From assembly GCA_022791915.1 (NCBI GenBank), contig JAAWAB010000007.1, positions 1-64,000 of the forward strand: DNA of 64,000 nt, read 5' to 3'. The position numbers were made by a program, and so were the translations under genes. The notes below the pieces were generated by a model, which saw nothing but the letters and a program-made list of their open reading frames with translations, was not told the origin of the DNA and did not search any database. This DNA comes from Clostridia bacterium. GTDB taxonomy: Bacteria > Bacillota > Clostridia > Christensenellales > Pumilibacteraceae. This document shows positions 1 through 8,315 of this stretch, piece by piece (position 1 is the stretch's first letter; every line of letters begins with the position of its first letter).

Positions 1-103
1 ACAAGACCTCAAATGATAATTGTTTTTAAGATTTGCGTTTCGAACTTCTTTTTCTCTTTCTTTCTGTGTAGTTGTGAGTGTGTAAATGCGCGCATTCAAC
101 CAT

Positions 104-219
104 TGCGGTGACGATATCGTGAGGGACCCACCCGTTCCCATACCGAACACGGAAGTTAAGCCTCATGGAGCCGAGGGTACTTGCTTGGCAACGAGCCGGG
201 AGAGTAGGTAATTGCCGCA
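104..219 (+). rRNA. rrf: 5S ribosomal RNA
   Basis: Structural RNA of the large ribosomal subunit. The conserved core CCCATACCGAACACGGAAG is present at about 137-155, and the ends TGCGG and CCGCA pair to close helix I, giving about 116 nt. A terminator follows within 10 nt. The preceding 100 bases are an AT-rich stretch with no gene; they are probably the 23S-5S spacer, so the window seems to start just inside the end of an rRNA operon. No 3' end of 23S rRNA is recognisable. Confidence 0.97.
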
Positions 220-226
220 TTTCATT

Positions 227-259
227 AAAAACGACTGCATTTTGGGTGCGGTCGTTTTT
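227..259 (+). terminator. Rho-independent terminator of the rRNA operon
   Basis: Inverted repeat AAAAACGACtGCA / TGCgGTCGTTTTT with a 6-7 nt loop and a T run. Because the left arm starts with an A run, it can also act on minus-strand transcripts coming from the nuclease genes. Confidence 0.9.
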
Positions 260-318
260 CTTATGGGTTTATAGTGCTTTATTGCTTTTGTGATTTTCGG
301 CAATAGCAGGTTTTTTGT

Positions 319-1530
319 TTATACAGTATAGCTTTGGGTATCTTGCAATATAACGATTTGTTTTTGGATTCCTATTTGTTTTAACGCTTCGGGATTTTCG
401 CTGTGAATGGGAATAATAGTTTTTGCGTTTGTGATTTCGCAAACTTTTTTGATGTCGGCGGCAGTTGCGTGTCCGCTTGTGTGTAAAGAAACTAAACGAC
501 AACCGTTTTGCACGGCTGCTTGGATAAATTCGCATTTATACGAATCGAATGCGGCGTGATTTTTATTCAGATAACCGTTCCACATGGAATAGATGAGTAA
601 GCCGGGAAAAGATTCCAGCGCTTTTTTTGTGGCGGTGTTTGTTCTGCCCAAAAAGAAAAAGCCGCGTTCCGCCATAAAAGCATGTAGATTGTTTGCGTAG
701 GAATATATTTTTTGCTTATTGAAACGGTAAAACGGCGAAGTGGCACTTTGCGTTACGATGGTAAGGATTTTTGCCTGAAAATCTTTTTCGCATACGATAA
801 ACGGTTTTTTGTTGGCAATCGCCGCCTGATAGAATTCGGCTATCGTATCGATGTTCGTAGAACTGCATATGGCAAAAACGTATTTGTTGTCGCGCAGAAG
901 TTTATTTGCCTGTGCGCCCAATTCGTGTTCGGAAATCACCTTTTCGTTCGGGCGGGACAGCATGGTGCCTTCCGTGATGAGAACGTCGATGTTTTTGCAA
1001 TATTGTTCCAACAGCACGGGCAGTGTTTTGCCCTTTGCACCATGCATGCGAAAATCGCCCGTGTGCAGAATCCGTTTGCCGTCGGCTTCGATGAGCAACA
1101 TATACGAATCGAATGCGGAATGGTCTATCATATACGGCGTTACCGTTATATCGCCGAAATGCAGGGGCTTGCCCATGGCGTATTCTTTGAAATCGCGCAC
1201 TCTTTCGGGGTTGCCTTTACCGCATTTGGTTTGTAACGTGCTTTGCACTACCTCGTAAATCCGTTTGGCAACGCTGCCCATATAAACGGGAATTTGCGGC
1301 AATACTTTTTCAAACATTCCCGCGTGGTCGCCGTGATAATGGGTGATGAGCACGGCGTCGCAAGCAGGCGTGCCGCTTGTTACGCCGGGGATATCCGATA
1401 ACGGGGACGCTATGAGAGCGGCAGACGGCAATTCTTCGCCTATATCGATTAGGATTCGATGCGTAGTCGTTTTGATTTCGGTAATACAGCCGCCGATTTG
1501 ATGTGTTCCGCGATAGATTTTTATTTGCAT
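319..1530 (-). CDS. MBL-fold beta-CASP nuclease-like metallohydrolase
   Basis: A 403-residue metallo-beta-lactamase fold protein of the beta-CASP type (the RNase J / CPSF-73 superfamily), expected to hydrolyse RNA or DNA phosphodiesters with two metals. Visible motifs are THYHGDHAG (metal motif II), an IDHSAFD histidine (III), HTGDFRMHG (IV), then the beta-CASP motifs TEGT (A), TSGHA (B) and PIHSE (C). There is no C-terminal RNase J domain, so it is shorter than RNase J (about 550 residues). The start at 1530 (MQIKIYRG) is chosen because upstream in-frame codons lie inside the previous gene; it overlaps that gene's stop by 10 nt, which implies translational coupling. The substrate is unknown. 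Confidence 0.85.
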   Translation of the reverse strand: MQIKIYRGTHQIGGCITEIKTTTHRILIDIGEELPSAALIASPLSDIPGVTSGTPACDAVLITHYHGDHAGMFEKVLPQIPVYMGSVAKRIYEVVQSTLQTKCGKGNPERVRDFKEYAMGKPLHFGDITVTPYMIDHSAFDSYMLLIEADGKRILHTGDFRMHGAKGKTLPVLLEQYCKNIDVLITEGTMLSRPNEKVISEHELGAQANKLLRDNKYVFAICSSTNIDTIAEFYQAAIANKKPFIVCEKDFQAKILTIVTQSATSPFYRFNKQKIYSYANNLHAFMAERGFFFLGRTNTATKKALESFPGLLIYSMWNGYLNKNHAAFDSYKCEFIQAAVQNGCRLVSLHTSGHATAADIKKVCEITNAKTIIPIHSENPEALKQIGIQKQIVILQDTQSYTV

Positions 1531-2342
1531 AAACGATTCCAGATTTCGTCGGTGGACGGTTGTTCGTTGTGACGGCACCACAGTATTTGATTTGCTCCGA
1601 GTATGTTTGTTACGGTATCTATGCTGTAACGATTGTTGTCGGTAAGCAAATGCGGCGTATTGTATACAAGTAGTTTTGCGGGTTGAACAAGCTTTTCGGG
1701 AAGCGCATACGTCGTTCCGAAAATTTTGTTGATAAGGCGGACGTAATTGCCATATTGTTCGATAATCGTCTGTTTTTGTTCGGCGATTGCCGCCGAATAG
1801 GTTTGAACCTGTTGTATTACTTGGGGCGTGCCGCCGCAGATACGATTGACGCGGTTATCCGAAAAAACTTTTCCTTCTACAAACATCAGCTCGCGGGATA
1901 ACGTGTTATATAACAGCAAATCGCATTTTTTGCCTTTGCCTATTGTGCCGTTCAGGTTGATTTCAATATCCAGCACGACCACGCGAAACCGTCTGTTTGG
2001 CGTAAACGTGTGGCTGTAAAGGCGGTTTAACAGGCGACGTTCGGTATCGGTGCCTTTTGCGTTTGTGTATTTGGTTGCGTTTTGTTGTTTTGCGGCGGCA
2101 TATTCGGACGAATTTTCCGATGGAGAACCGTATTTGCAAAAGGCGGAATCTCTTGTAAATTTACCGTTGGAGAATTTGTATAAACAGCCGCCTTCGAAAT
2201 AGAAATAAATTTCATTTTTCCGAATGGCGGGAAACACGTCACCCGTAAGAATATCGTTTTTTATAAGACCATACAGTTCGGCATTTTTCGTATCGGTTAA
2301 AGCCGTAATTTGCTTTTCTTGGAAACTGCGAACAAAAGCCAT
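1521..2342 (-). CDS. PD-(D/E)XK nuclease-like protein of unknown function
   Basis: A 273-residue soluble protein that I do not recognise as a named family. Residues about 119-160 look like a PD-(D/E)XK nuclease core: a hydrophobic strand, then KKCD141, then a strand ending FVE156GK158, the D...ExK signature. The N-terminal 70 residues look like a separate small beta-rich domain, followed by a low-complexity linker (about 72-100). It has an AGGAG ribosome site 8 nt before ATG and a strong own promoter. It overlaps the MBL nuclease gene by 10 nt, so the two probably work together as a two-nuclease operon, possibly for defence or RNA/DNA processing; this role is inference. Confidence 0.6.
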   Translation of the reverse strand: MAFVRSFQEKQITALTDTKNAELYGLIKNDILTGDVFPAIRKNEIYFYFEGGCLYKFSNGKFTRDSAFCKYGSPSENSSEYAAAKQQNATKYTNAKGTDTERRLLNRLYSHTFTPNRRFRVVVLDIEINLNGTIGKGKKCDLLLYNTLSRELMFVEGKVFSDNRVNRICGGTPQVIQQVQTYSAAIAEQKQTIIEQYGNYVRLINKIFGTTYALPEKLVQPAKLLVYNTPHLLTDNNRYSIDTVTNILGANQILWCRHNEQPSTDEIWNRLCK

Positions 2343-2369
2343 GGTTTACTCCTGCGGAATATTTTTATC

Positions 2370-2398
2370 AGTATACCATTTTTTGTACGGATATGCAA
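2370..2398 (-). promoter_or_regulatory. sigma-A promoter of the nuclease pair
   Basis: On the minus strand: TTGCAT, 17 nt spacer, TATACT preceded by TGG (extended -10). It fires away from the macrodomain promoter, leaving a 50-bp divergent region between the two -35 elements. Confidence 0.8.
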
Positions 2399-2450
2399 CC
2401 GCAAGCGATACGTTAGGAGCGGGCAAATTTTCCGATTGTACGGCGGGCGG

Positions 2451-2480
2451 TTGACGGCGCGGGACAAAATATGGTATGAT
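2451..2480 (+). promoter_or_regulatory. sigma-A promoter of the macrodomain gene
   Basis: TTGACG, 18 nt spacer, TATGAT with TGG immediately upstream (extended -10). The start codon follows 33 nt after the -10. Confidence 0.8.
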
Positions 2481-2513
2481 AGCGGAGAAGGAAAAAGACG
2501 GGAGAATCATGCC

Positions 2514-3029
2514 ATGGGTTTTCGGCTAATGCAAGGGGATATTACAAAGTTGAACGCAGACGCGATTGTAAATGCCGCAAACAGCAGTTTGTTGGGCGGT
2601 GGGGGCGTAGACGGCGCGATTCACCGTGCCGCGGGACCTTGCCTGAAAGAAGAGTGCCGCACGTTGGGCGGGTGCCCGCGCGGGGAGGCGAAAATTACGG
2701 GCGGATATGATTTGCCTGCGGCGTATGTGATTCATACGGTAGGACCGATTTGGCAGGGCGGTGCGGCGAACGAAGAACGTACGCTTGCAAGCTGTTATGA
2801 AAATTGCATGCGGATTGCTTTGGAAAAAAATCTGAAAAGTATTGCGTTTCCGCTGATTTCGTCGGGCGCATACGGGTATCCTATTCGTGAGGCGATTGCC
2901 GTTGCCGTGCGCGTGCTTGGTACCTATGCCGACAAGGGGACGGATATTTGTTTGGTGTTGTTTGACGAGCCGACGCTCTTACTTGCCGAACGGGTGTGCG
3001 CCGAACTTGGGGTTGCGGTGGGCAGATAA
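2514..3029 (+). CDS. Macrodomain ADP-ribose hydrolase (YmdB-like)
   Basis: A 171-residue macrodomain protein of the O-acetyl-ADP-ribose deacetylase / ADP-ribosylhydrolase type. Family hallmarks are GDIT, the [22 protein letters not shown] loop region near residues 15-36 (conserved Asn and Gly-rich loop), [11 protein letters not shown], and the phosphate-binding SSGAYGYP segment. Expected to cleave the ester or glycosidic bond of ADP-ribose adducts in the cytoplasm. The ATG at 2514 is used: GGGAG lies upstream and longer in-frame starts would precede the promoter. It is a single-gene unit divergent from the nuclease pair; a shared role is possible but unproven. Confidence 0.9.
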   Translation: MGFRLMQGDITKLNADAIVNAANSSLLGGGGVDGAIHRAAGPCLKEECRTLGGCPRGEAKITGGYDLPAAYVIHTVGPIWQGGAANEERTLASCYENCMRIALEKNLKSIAFPLISSGAYGYPIREAIAVAVRVLGTYADKGTDICLVLFDEPTLLLAERVCAELGVAVGR

Positions 3030-3062
3030 ATCGTCCTTTTTCGCGCAATGCCGTTTGCGCGA

Positions 3063-3092
3063 TTGACAGCGGGCGAGAAAAAGCGGTATAAT
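3063..3092 (+). promoter_or_regulatory. sigma-A promoter of the GtrA/GT2-YfhO operon
   Basis: Consensus TTGACA, 18 nt spacer, TATAAT; the gene starts 75 nt downstream after a GGGAG-type site. Confidence 0.9.
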
Positions 3093-3167
3093 ACACACAA
3101 GAGCTTTTTGCGTGCTTGCAACCGAAACGGGGTAAAAACGGCAAGAAGCGGGAGATAAAACAACAAG

Positions 3168-4742
3168 ATGTCGCTGAAAGAGAAAATACGAAAATTTCAC
3201 GGAGCGCACTCCGGATTGTGCGAAATACTGCGCTTTTTGATTGTGGGCGGCGTTGCCACGCTTGTGGATATGTTTGTGATGGGCGTGGTGCTGTATGTGT
3301 TTGCGCCGTCACTGTATCCCAAATTCTATAACGTATGGTATGGGGGCGGCGAGCCTGCTACCGTTGCTACCGTGGTGGGCACGGGTTGCGGCTTTACGGT
3401 GGGACTTATAGTAAACTACATTTTTTCGGTGCTGTTTGTATTCGACCATAAAGGGAAAAGCAAGTCGGTGGGCGGATTTTTGGTGTTTACTCTGCTGTCT
3501 GCCGTGGGGCTGGGCATGCACATCGGCGGCATGTACGTGGGCTACAACGTACTGCACATCAACGAATGGATTGTAAAAATCGTGCTTACGTTTGTGGTGC
3601 TTGTGTATAACTACACGTCTAAACGGCTGTTGTTGTTTCGTAAGGCAAAAGAGAAAGAACAAAGCGGGGCGGAAACGAGTGTGGCGCCCGTGCCTACGGC
3701 GTTGTGCATAAAAGGAGAAAAAATGAAAATCAGCATTGTGGTGCCGTGTTATAACGAGCAAGAATGTATCGGCAAATATTACGAAGCCATGCAACAAGTG
3801 CGGCGCAAACTTTCCGCCGATTTCGAATACATTTTTGTGGATGACGGTAGCAAAGACAACACGCTTTCGCTGATTCGCGAATTGGCGGATACCGACAGTT
3901 CGGTGCGGTATCTTTCGTTTTCGCGCAACTTCGGGAAAGAAGCCGCCATTTTGGCGGGATTAAAGGCGGCGGACGGCGATTTGGTGGGGCTGATGGATGC
4001 CGACTTACAAGACCCGCCCGAAATGTTACTTGACATGGTGGACGGGATTGTGAACGAAGGGTACGACTGCGTTTCGTGCAACCGAACCGACCGCAAAGGG
4101 GAAAGTCGCGTGCGCAGTGCGTTTGTGCGCGTGTTCTATAAATTGTTTCGACGCATGACCGACGTGAACGTGGTGGACGGCGCGCGGGATTATCGATTGA
4201 TGACGAGAAAGATGACCGACGCCGTGTTAAGTATGGCGGAACGCGAACGGTTCAGTAAGGGTATTTTTGCCTGGGTGGGTTTTAAGACCAAATGGTTGCC
4301 GTACCGAAACGCCGAGCGCGCGGCGGGCAAAACGAAGTGGAGTTTTAAGAAACTGACCAAATACGCAATCGGCGGCATAGAAGATTTTTCGGTGGCGCCG
4401 CTACGATATAACTTTGTGTTGAGCGTTCTTTCTATGCTTGCCGCTCTGACGTTTGCGGTGCTCGACGTTGTGTGGGCGTGTATCGGGCATGGGGTGTCGG
4501 CGCTGTTTATTGTGTTGCCCGTGCTGTGTTTACTGGCGTCGTTGCTGTTTGCGGGGCTGGGAATTTTGGGCGAATACGTGAAAAAGATTTTTTACGAAGT
4601 GAAAGCGCGCCCCGTATTTGTGGTGCGCGAAACGGACGCCGACCGCAAAGCGGTGCGTTCGACCCGTGACGTTGCGGTAGAAGTGGTGAATCTGACGAAA
4701 GAAAGCGCAGTAGAAAACGAAAAGGCGGACGCAGTAAAGTGA
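3168..4742 (+). CDS. GtrA-like flippase fused to a GT2 polyprenyl-phosphate glycosyltransferase
   Basis: A 524-residue bifunctional membrane protein. Residues about 18-160 are a four-helix GtrA/GtcA domain, thought to flip polyprenyl-phosphate sugars. Residues 186-400 are a family 2 glycosyltransferase (VVPCYNEQE, DDGSKDNT, DADLQDPPE) like CsbB/GtrB/DPM1, followed by two transmembrane helices (about 415-480) and a charged tail. The GT2 half begins at an internal ATG (3723) with its own AAAGGAG site, so it may also be made separately. In most bacteria these are two genes. Its GTGA overlap with the YfhO gene indicates coupling. Likely job: make and flip C55-P-sugar for wall or lipoteichoic acid glycosylation. 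Confidence 0.88.
   Translation: MSLKEKIRKFHGAHSGLCEILRFLIVGGVATLVDMFVMGVVLYVFAPSLYPKFYNVWYGGGEPATVATVVGTGCGFTVGLIVNYIFSVLFVFDHKGKSKSVGGFLVFTLLSAVGLGMHIGGMYVGYNVLHINEWIVKIVLTFVVLVYNYTSKRLLLFRKAKEKEQSGAETSVAPVPTALCIKGEKMKISIVVPCYNEQECIGKYYEAMQQVRRKLSADFEYIFVDDGSKDNTLSLIRELADTDSSVRYLSFSRNFGKEAAILAGLKAADGDLVGLMDADLQDPPEMLLDMVDGIVNEGYDCVSCNRTDRKGESRVRSAFVRVFYKLFRRMTDVNVVDGARDYRLMTRKMTDAVLSMAERERFSKGIFAWVGFKTKWLPYRNAERAAGKTKWSFKKLTKYAIGGIEDFSVAPLRYNFVLSVLSMLAALTFAVLDVVWACIGHGVSALFIVLPVLCLLASLLFAGLGILGEYVKKIFYEVKARPVFVVRETDADRKAVRSTRDVAVEVVNLTKESAVENEKADAVK
3711..3725 (+). promoter_or_regulatory. Internal ribosome binding site inside the GtrA/GT2 fusion
   Basis: AAAGGAG followed by 5 nt and an in-frame ATG that begins the canonical GT2 N-terminus (MKISIVVPCYNEQE). 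This is as strong as the start sites of free-standing genes here, and suggests a recent fusion or deliberate double translation. Confidence 0.7.
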
Positions 4743-7393
4743 GCGGGGAAACGCGCGGAAAAAGCGGTGCGGCAAAGGCGCTCGAACGGTGGGGCGCCTT
4801 TTTGGGTATTGCCGCGCTTTGTTTATTGGTTGTGATTTTGCCGTACATTGTGCGCGGAAAGTATTTGTTATTCAGCGACGGAATTACACAGCACGCCACG
4901 TTTTTGGAATACATGTTCCGTAACGGATTGTTCCGCGGCGCGGGCGGCTACGATTACGCAATCGGGTTGGGCGCCGACTACATGACGTCGTTTGCCTATT
5001 ACATGATGTTCGACCCCGTGAATCTGTTATTGTATATTCTGCCGCGCTCCGACTTTTTGCTTTCGTATTCGATTGTGATTTGCGTGCGCTATCTTTTAAC
5101 CGCCGTGAGTATGTATGTGTATTTGCGTCGTCACGGCGTGCGGCAGACGCTTTCGGTGATATTCGCGGTGGCGTATATGCTTTCGGGATATGCGTTGTTT
5201 ACATACGTGCGGCACCCCGACCTTTCGTGCGGGGCGATGTGGTTGCCTCTTCTTACGCTCGGACTGGAAAAGGCAATCGACCGCAACCGTCCGTTCTTGT
5301 TGATAGGGGCGCTGTTCTTTACGGTGCTCGGGTCGTTTTACATGGCGTATATGGTTACGCTGTTTGCCGTGTTATACGCCGTGCTTTACTTTGTACAGAG
5401 CGAGAAAGCGCGGGCGGGGAAGGTGACGGGCAAGCGGTTTTCCGCCGTATTTTTCCGCACGGCGGGCTATTATGCGGTGGGGCTTTTGTTGGCGTCGTTT
5501 GTGCTGGTGCCCGTGGCGTACGGATACTTTACGGCGACGCGCAGTGCGGGTAAGGGGCTTTCTTTTTATTCGTTCAAAGATTTGGTGTCGTTTGCGGGCA
5601 GTTTTTTTATTCCCGCCGCAGGGTCTAAATACACGCCCGTGCTGTTTAATATCGTAACGTTGGCGCTTGCGTTTGCCGCTTGTGCCGCGGGGCGGAACGC
5701 GGTGTTTCGCCGCATGACGATTATACTGTCGGTGGGCGTGTTTGTGCCGTTGTTCGGGTATACGATGAATCTGTTTAACTATGCGAACAACCGATTCACG
5801 TACATGCTGTCGTTTTGCGCGTTTGCGTTGATTGCGCTGCATTTGAACGAGCAAAAGGCGGCGTTGCCCGACGGACGGGCGGCGAGCGCGATATGCAAGG
5901 GGTGCGTAACCGCGCTTGCGGTATTGGCGCACTTGGGAATCTGGACGGGCATTGCGGCGATTTTGGAGAAAGTGCACGCGGCGGTGGGGGCTATGCTTGC
6001 CACGCTTGCCGTACTTGCGTTGATTGCTACGGCATTCGGATTATATGCGTTTTACCGCAAGAATCCGAACGGGGACAAGTTGTGCGCGTTGCTATCGTAT
6101 AAGCGGTTGACGGCGGCTTTTATTGCCGTGACGTTTTGCGGGTCGGTGGTGTTTACCGCCGTATATTCACGTTCGTTTGACGACGGCAGTGCGTATGCCG
6201 CACTTTCGTCGCCTGCGGAGCAATACGTTGCCGCGCGGCAGAACGACGGGTTTGTGCGGTTAGACCGACCCACAACGGGAAGTTGGTCGCTCGACGCGCA
6301 GAACCGTCCGCTCAATTCGGGGTATCGAGGTACGCAGTCGTATAACACCGTGTCGCCCGATTCGACCAACGAATTTTTGAGTGCGAACGGTGTGGCTACG
6401 TTTATTCCCACGTTGGGCATGGCGGGGTTGAACAGCCGTCCTGCCTTACAGGCGCTTTTGGGCGTGAAGTGGTATGCGGCGGCGGAGGGCGGCTACGTGC
6501 CGCACGGGTTTACGCCCGTGTCCGCCGAAAATTTATATGAAACGGACGATTACGTGCGGTTCGGGTCGGTGTTCGGGCAGACGATGTCGCAGGAGCAGTG
6601 GCTTTCGCTTGCTTGTGTGGAGCGGCAATATGCCATGCTCGGCGCGGTAGTCACACAAAGCGGCGAAAACACGGAATACGTGCCGCTTGCCCGAGAACAC
6701 CCAACCACTTATACTATGCCGAATCCGCTGACGGTGGATGTGGGCGAAACGGCGGAATTGCCTGTTTCGGATACGGCGGGCAAAGAATTATACGTTGCGT
6801 TTACGTTGGCGGAACGGGTGAAAGAGAACACCGTGCTCACTGTTTCGTGCGGGGCGGTATCGATGTATGTGGATTTATATAAACGGGGACACCAGATGTA
6901 CAGCGGGCAGACCGAGTATCTGTACAAATTAGACGGTGCGGGCGACGCCGTGCGGATTACGTGCGCTTCGGGCGAGGCGGTAAAACTGGGTGACGTGCGG
7001 CTGTATACGGTAACGGAGAGCGAAGTGACCGAGCGGATTCGTACTGCCGCCGCATTGCCGCACTTACAAGACGTTGTGTTTTCGCCGCGCGGGTTTTCGG
7101 GAACAATCGAATCGGACGGGGGCGTTATGTTTATTCCGCTTTCGCATTCTACCGGGTGGCGGGCGTGCGTAGACGGGCAGTTCGTAGCGGTGCAAAAGGC
7201 GAACGGCGGGCTGATGTGTATAGACGTGGGCGCGGGAACGCACACGGTGGAATTTATCTACCGCACGCCTTGGCTGACGGCGGGGGTTGCGCTTTCCGCT
7301 TGTGCCGCAGTTGCTGTGGCGGGACTGATTGTAGCGTTTACGATTGTGTTTCTTGTGCGGCGCAAAAAGACGAATGCAAAACCGTGCGAATAA
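4739..7393 (+). CDS. YfhO-family polytopic membrane protein (GT-C-like)
   Basis: An 884-residue membrane protein of the YfhO family: many transmembrane helices in residues 20-470, a large extracytoplasmic region (about 480-845) and a last helix (about 848-872) before a basic end (RRKKTNAK). YfhO proteins act with a GT2 partner, moving sugar from C55-P to a cell-surface acceptor; in Bacillus subtilis csbB-yfhO this glycosylates lipoteichoic acid. The GTG start at 4739 overlaps the upstream stop as GTGA, so translation depends on termination of the fusion protein. The acceptor and sugar cannot be read from the sequence. Confidence 0.88.
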   Translation: MSGETRGKSGAAKALERWGAFLGIAALCLLVVILPYIVRGKYLLFSDGITQHATFLEYMFRNGLFRGAGGYDYAIGLGADYMTSFAYYMMFDPVNLLLYILPRSDFLLSYSIVICVRYLLTAVSMYVYLRRHGVRQTLSVIFAVAYMLSGYALFTYVRHPDLSCGAMWLPLLTLGLEKAIDRNRPFLLIGALFFTVLGSFYMAYMVTLFAVLYAVLYFVQSEKARAGKVTGKRFSAVFFRTAGYYAVGLLLASFVLVPVAYGYFTATRSAGKGLSFYSFKDLVSFAGSFFIPAAGSKYTPVLFNIVTLALAFAACAAGRNAVFRRMTIILSVGVFVPLFGYTMNLFNYANNRFTYMLSFCAFALIALHLNEQKAALPDGRAASAICKGCVTALAVLAHLGIWTGIAAILEKVHAAVGAMLATLAVLALIATAFGLYAFYRKNPNGDKLCALLSYKRLTAAFIAVTFCGSVVFTAVYSRSFDDGSAYAALSSPAEQYVAARQNDGFVRLDRPTTGSWSLDAQNRPLNSGYRGTQSYNTVSPDSTNEFLSANGVATFIPTLGMAGLNSRPALQALLGVKWYAAAEGGYVPHGFTPVSAENLYETDDYVRFGSVFGQTMSQEQWLSLACVERQYAMLGAVVTQSGENTEYVPLAREHPTTYTMPNPLTVDVGETAELPVSDTAGKELYVAFTLAERVKENTVLTVSCGAVSMYVDLYKRGHQMYSGQTEYLYKLDGAGDAVRITCASGEAVKLGDVRLYTVTESEVTERIRTAAALPHLQDVVFSPRGFSGTIESDGGVMFIPLSHSTGWRACVDGQFVAVQKANGGLMCIDVGAGTHTVEFIYRTPWLTAGVALSACAAVAVAGLIVAFTIVFLVRRKKTNAKPCE

Positions 7394-7411
7394 GTTGTGC
7401 GAATAAAGGGG

Positions 7412-7447
7412 AAAACGGGCGGCGCCGAGAAAGCGTCACCCGTTTTT
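7412..7447. terminator. Bidirectional terminator
   Basis: AAAACGGG...CCCGTTTTT inverted repeat with two weak interior pairs, between the convergent YfhO and DtxR-type genes. It covers the last codons of the repressor gene. Confidence 0.8.
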
Positions 7448-7816
7448 CATATAGTTTTTAATGCAGCTAATTGTTTCGTCGCTCAAAATGTGTTCGATTT
7501 TGCAACAGTCGGTATCGGCAACCTGTTCGCTCACGCCTAATTTACACAAAAAGTCGCGCAAAAGGCGGTGCTTTTCGTATACGCTTTCGGCGGCGGCGCG
7601 TCCCGTTTGGGTGAGATAAATATCGCCGTAAGGTTCTTTTGTGAGATACCCTTTGGCGGCAAGTTCGCCCAGCGCGTTGGTTACGGCGGGTTTGGAAACG
7701 CCCAAAAGCTCGGCAACGCTCGTCACCTTGATTCGCTCGCCGCGCAAGGTTAAGCGCAACGCCGCTTCCAAATAGTCTTCCGCCGATACGGTCAGTTTTT
7801 GCTCATGCGATTCCAT
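7436..7816 (-). CDS. DtxR/MntR-family metal-dependent repressor
   Basis: A 126-residue winged-helix repressor that binds DNA with a metal ion. Residues 1-65 hold the helix-turn-helix (VAELLGVSKPAVTNALGEL) and wing; the rest is the dimerisation domain, with no SH3-like C-terminus. Metal ligands seen are D and E in SAEDYLEA, H in EKHRLL and CKIEH. In the last group, a Cys replaces the Glu99 found in MntR, as in DtxR/IdeR, so Fe(II) is a likelier co-repressor than Mn(II). It lies divergent to feoA. Start 7816 is preferred because the next ATG upstream (7834) lies within the promoter; there is no Shine-Dalgarno site, and the message seems leaderless. Confidence 0.85.
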   Translation of the reverse strand: MESHEQKLTVSAEDYLEAALRLTLRGERIKVTSVAELLGVSKPAVTNALGELAAKGYLTKEPYGDIYLTQTGRAAAESVYEKHRLLRDFLCKLGVSEQVADTDCCKIEHILSDETISCIKNYMKNG

Positions 7817-7822
7817 ATATTC

Positions 7823-7831
7823 AGTATAGCA
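7823..7831 (-). promoter_or_regulatory. Extended -10 promoter, leaderless start of the DtxR-type gene
   Basis: Minus strand TGC-TATACT, then only 6 nt (GAATAT) before ATG. Transcription should start at about the A of ATG. The -35 is poor. Confidence 0.55.
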
Positions 7832-7907
7832 CATATTTTTGCGGAAAGCTACTGAAATCGCACGCGAAAAAGAGAGTAAAAAAATTAAGAGAAATTAACA
7901 AATTTGC

Positions 7908-7942
7908 TTGACAAAATGTTAACCGTGGTTTATACTGTTAAC
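7908..7942 (+). promoter_or_regulatory. feoA promoter with DtxR-type operator candidate
   Basis: TTGACA (7908), 17 nt spacer, TATACT (7931). The spacer contains the palindrome TTAACC-GT-GGTTTA (7919-7932), and a second GTTAAC copy lies just after the -10 (7937-7942). Such an overlap would allow tight repression by the neighbouring DtxR-type protein. Assignment of the repressor is inference. Confidence 0.75.
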
Positions 7943-7968
7943 ATAAGTTAAAAAACGGAGATGAGAAT

Positions 7969-8181
7969 ATGGCTCTTGCGTTTGCGCCCGTGGGGCAGGA
8001 GATGACGATTGCGGACATTCGTGCGGACGACAAAGTAAAAAGGCACCTTGCCGATTTGGGACTGACGGTGGGTGGAAAAGTAACGCCGCTTTCCGCGCGG
8101 GGCGGCAGTATGATTTTTTCGGTGCTTGGGAGTAGGATTGCGCTCAACAGCGCGCTTGCCATGCGGATTCTTGTGCGCTGA
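7969..8181 (+). CDS. feoA: FeoA domain protein (first copy)
   Basis: A 70-residue SH3-like FeoA protein, a cytoplasmic helper of the FeoB ferrous iron transporter. The order of features fits the family: FAPVGQE start, RRHLADLGLT-like segment (VKRHLADLGLTVGGKV), then the GGSMIFSVLGSRIALNSALAMRILV strand pair. GGAGATGAG precedes ATG. A terminator-like hairpin and a Fur-type site separate it from the second feoA, so this copy may be expressed on its own. Confidence 0.92.
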   Translation: MALAFAPVGQEMTIADIRADDKVKRHLADLGLTVGGKVTPLSARGGSMIFSVLGSRIALNSALAMRILVR

Positions 8182-8243
8182 ACACGGAGATACTTGCGGC
8201 GTATGTGCGGAATCGGAAACGTTGCACGCGGTAAAACGAAAAT

Positions 8244-8265
8244 CGGAGAGAGTTCTCCGTTTTTT
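8244..8265 (+). terminator. Terminator or attenuator between the two feoA genes
   Basis: CGGAGA-gag-TTCTCCG hairpin (8244-8259) followed by six T. It would end or reduce transcription from the first feoA. Confidence 0.75.
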
Positions 8266-8284
8266 CACGGCAAAAAGTTAATTA

Positions 8285-8299
8285 TGATAAACATTATCA
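8285..8299 (+). promoter_or_regulatory. Fur box upstream of feoA2-feoB
   Basis: TGATAAACATTATCA matches the 7-1-7 Fur consensus TGATAATnATTATCA at all but one position. It overlaps a possible -10 (TATGAT, 8283-8288) and sits just before the AGGGAGG ribosome site of the second feoA. The candidate -35 is weak (T run). Repression by ferric uptake regulator with iron is the expected effect. Confidence 0.75.
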
Positions 8300-8315
8300 A
8301 AAGGGAGGTTTGTTT

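Noticed and set aside
8182..8315. Extra small gene between the feoA copies (frame 8194-8418)
   Set aside because: It lacks a ribosome site and crosses the terminator, Fur box and start of feoA2 in another frame.
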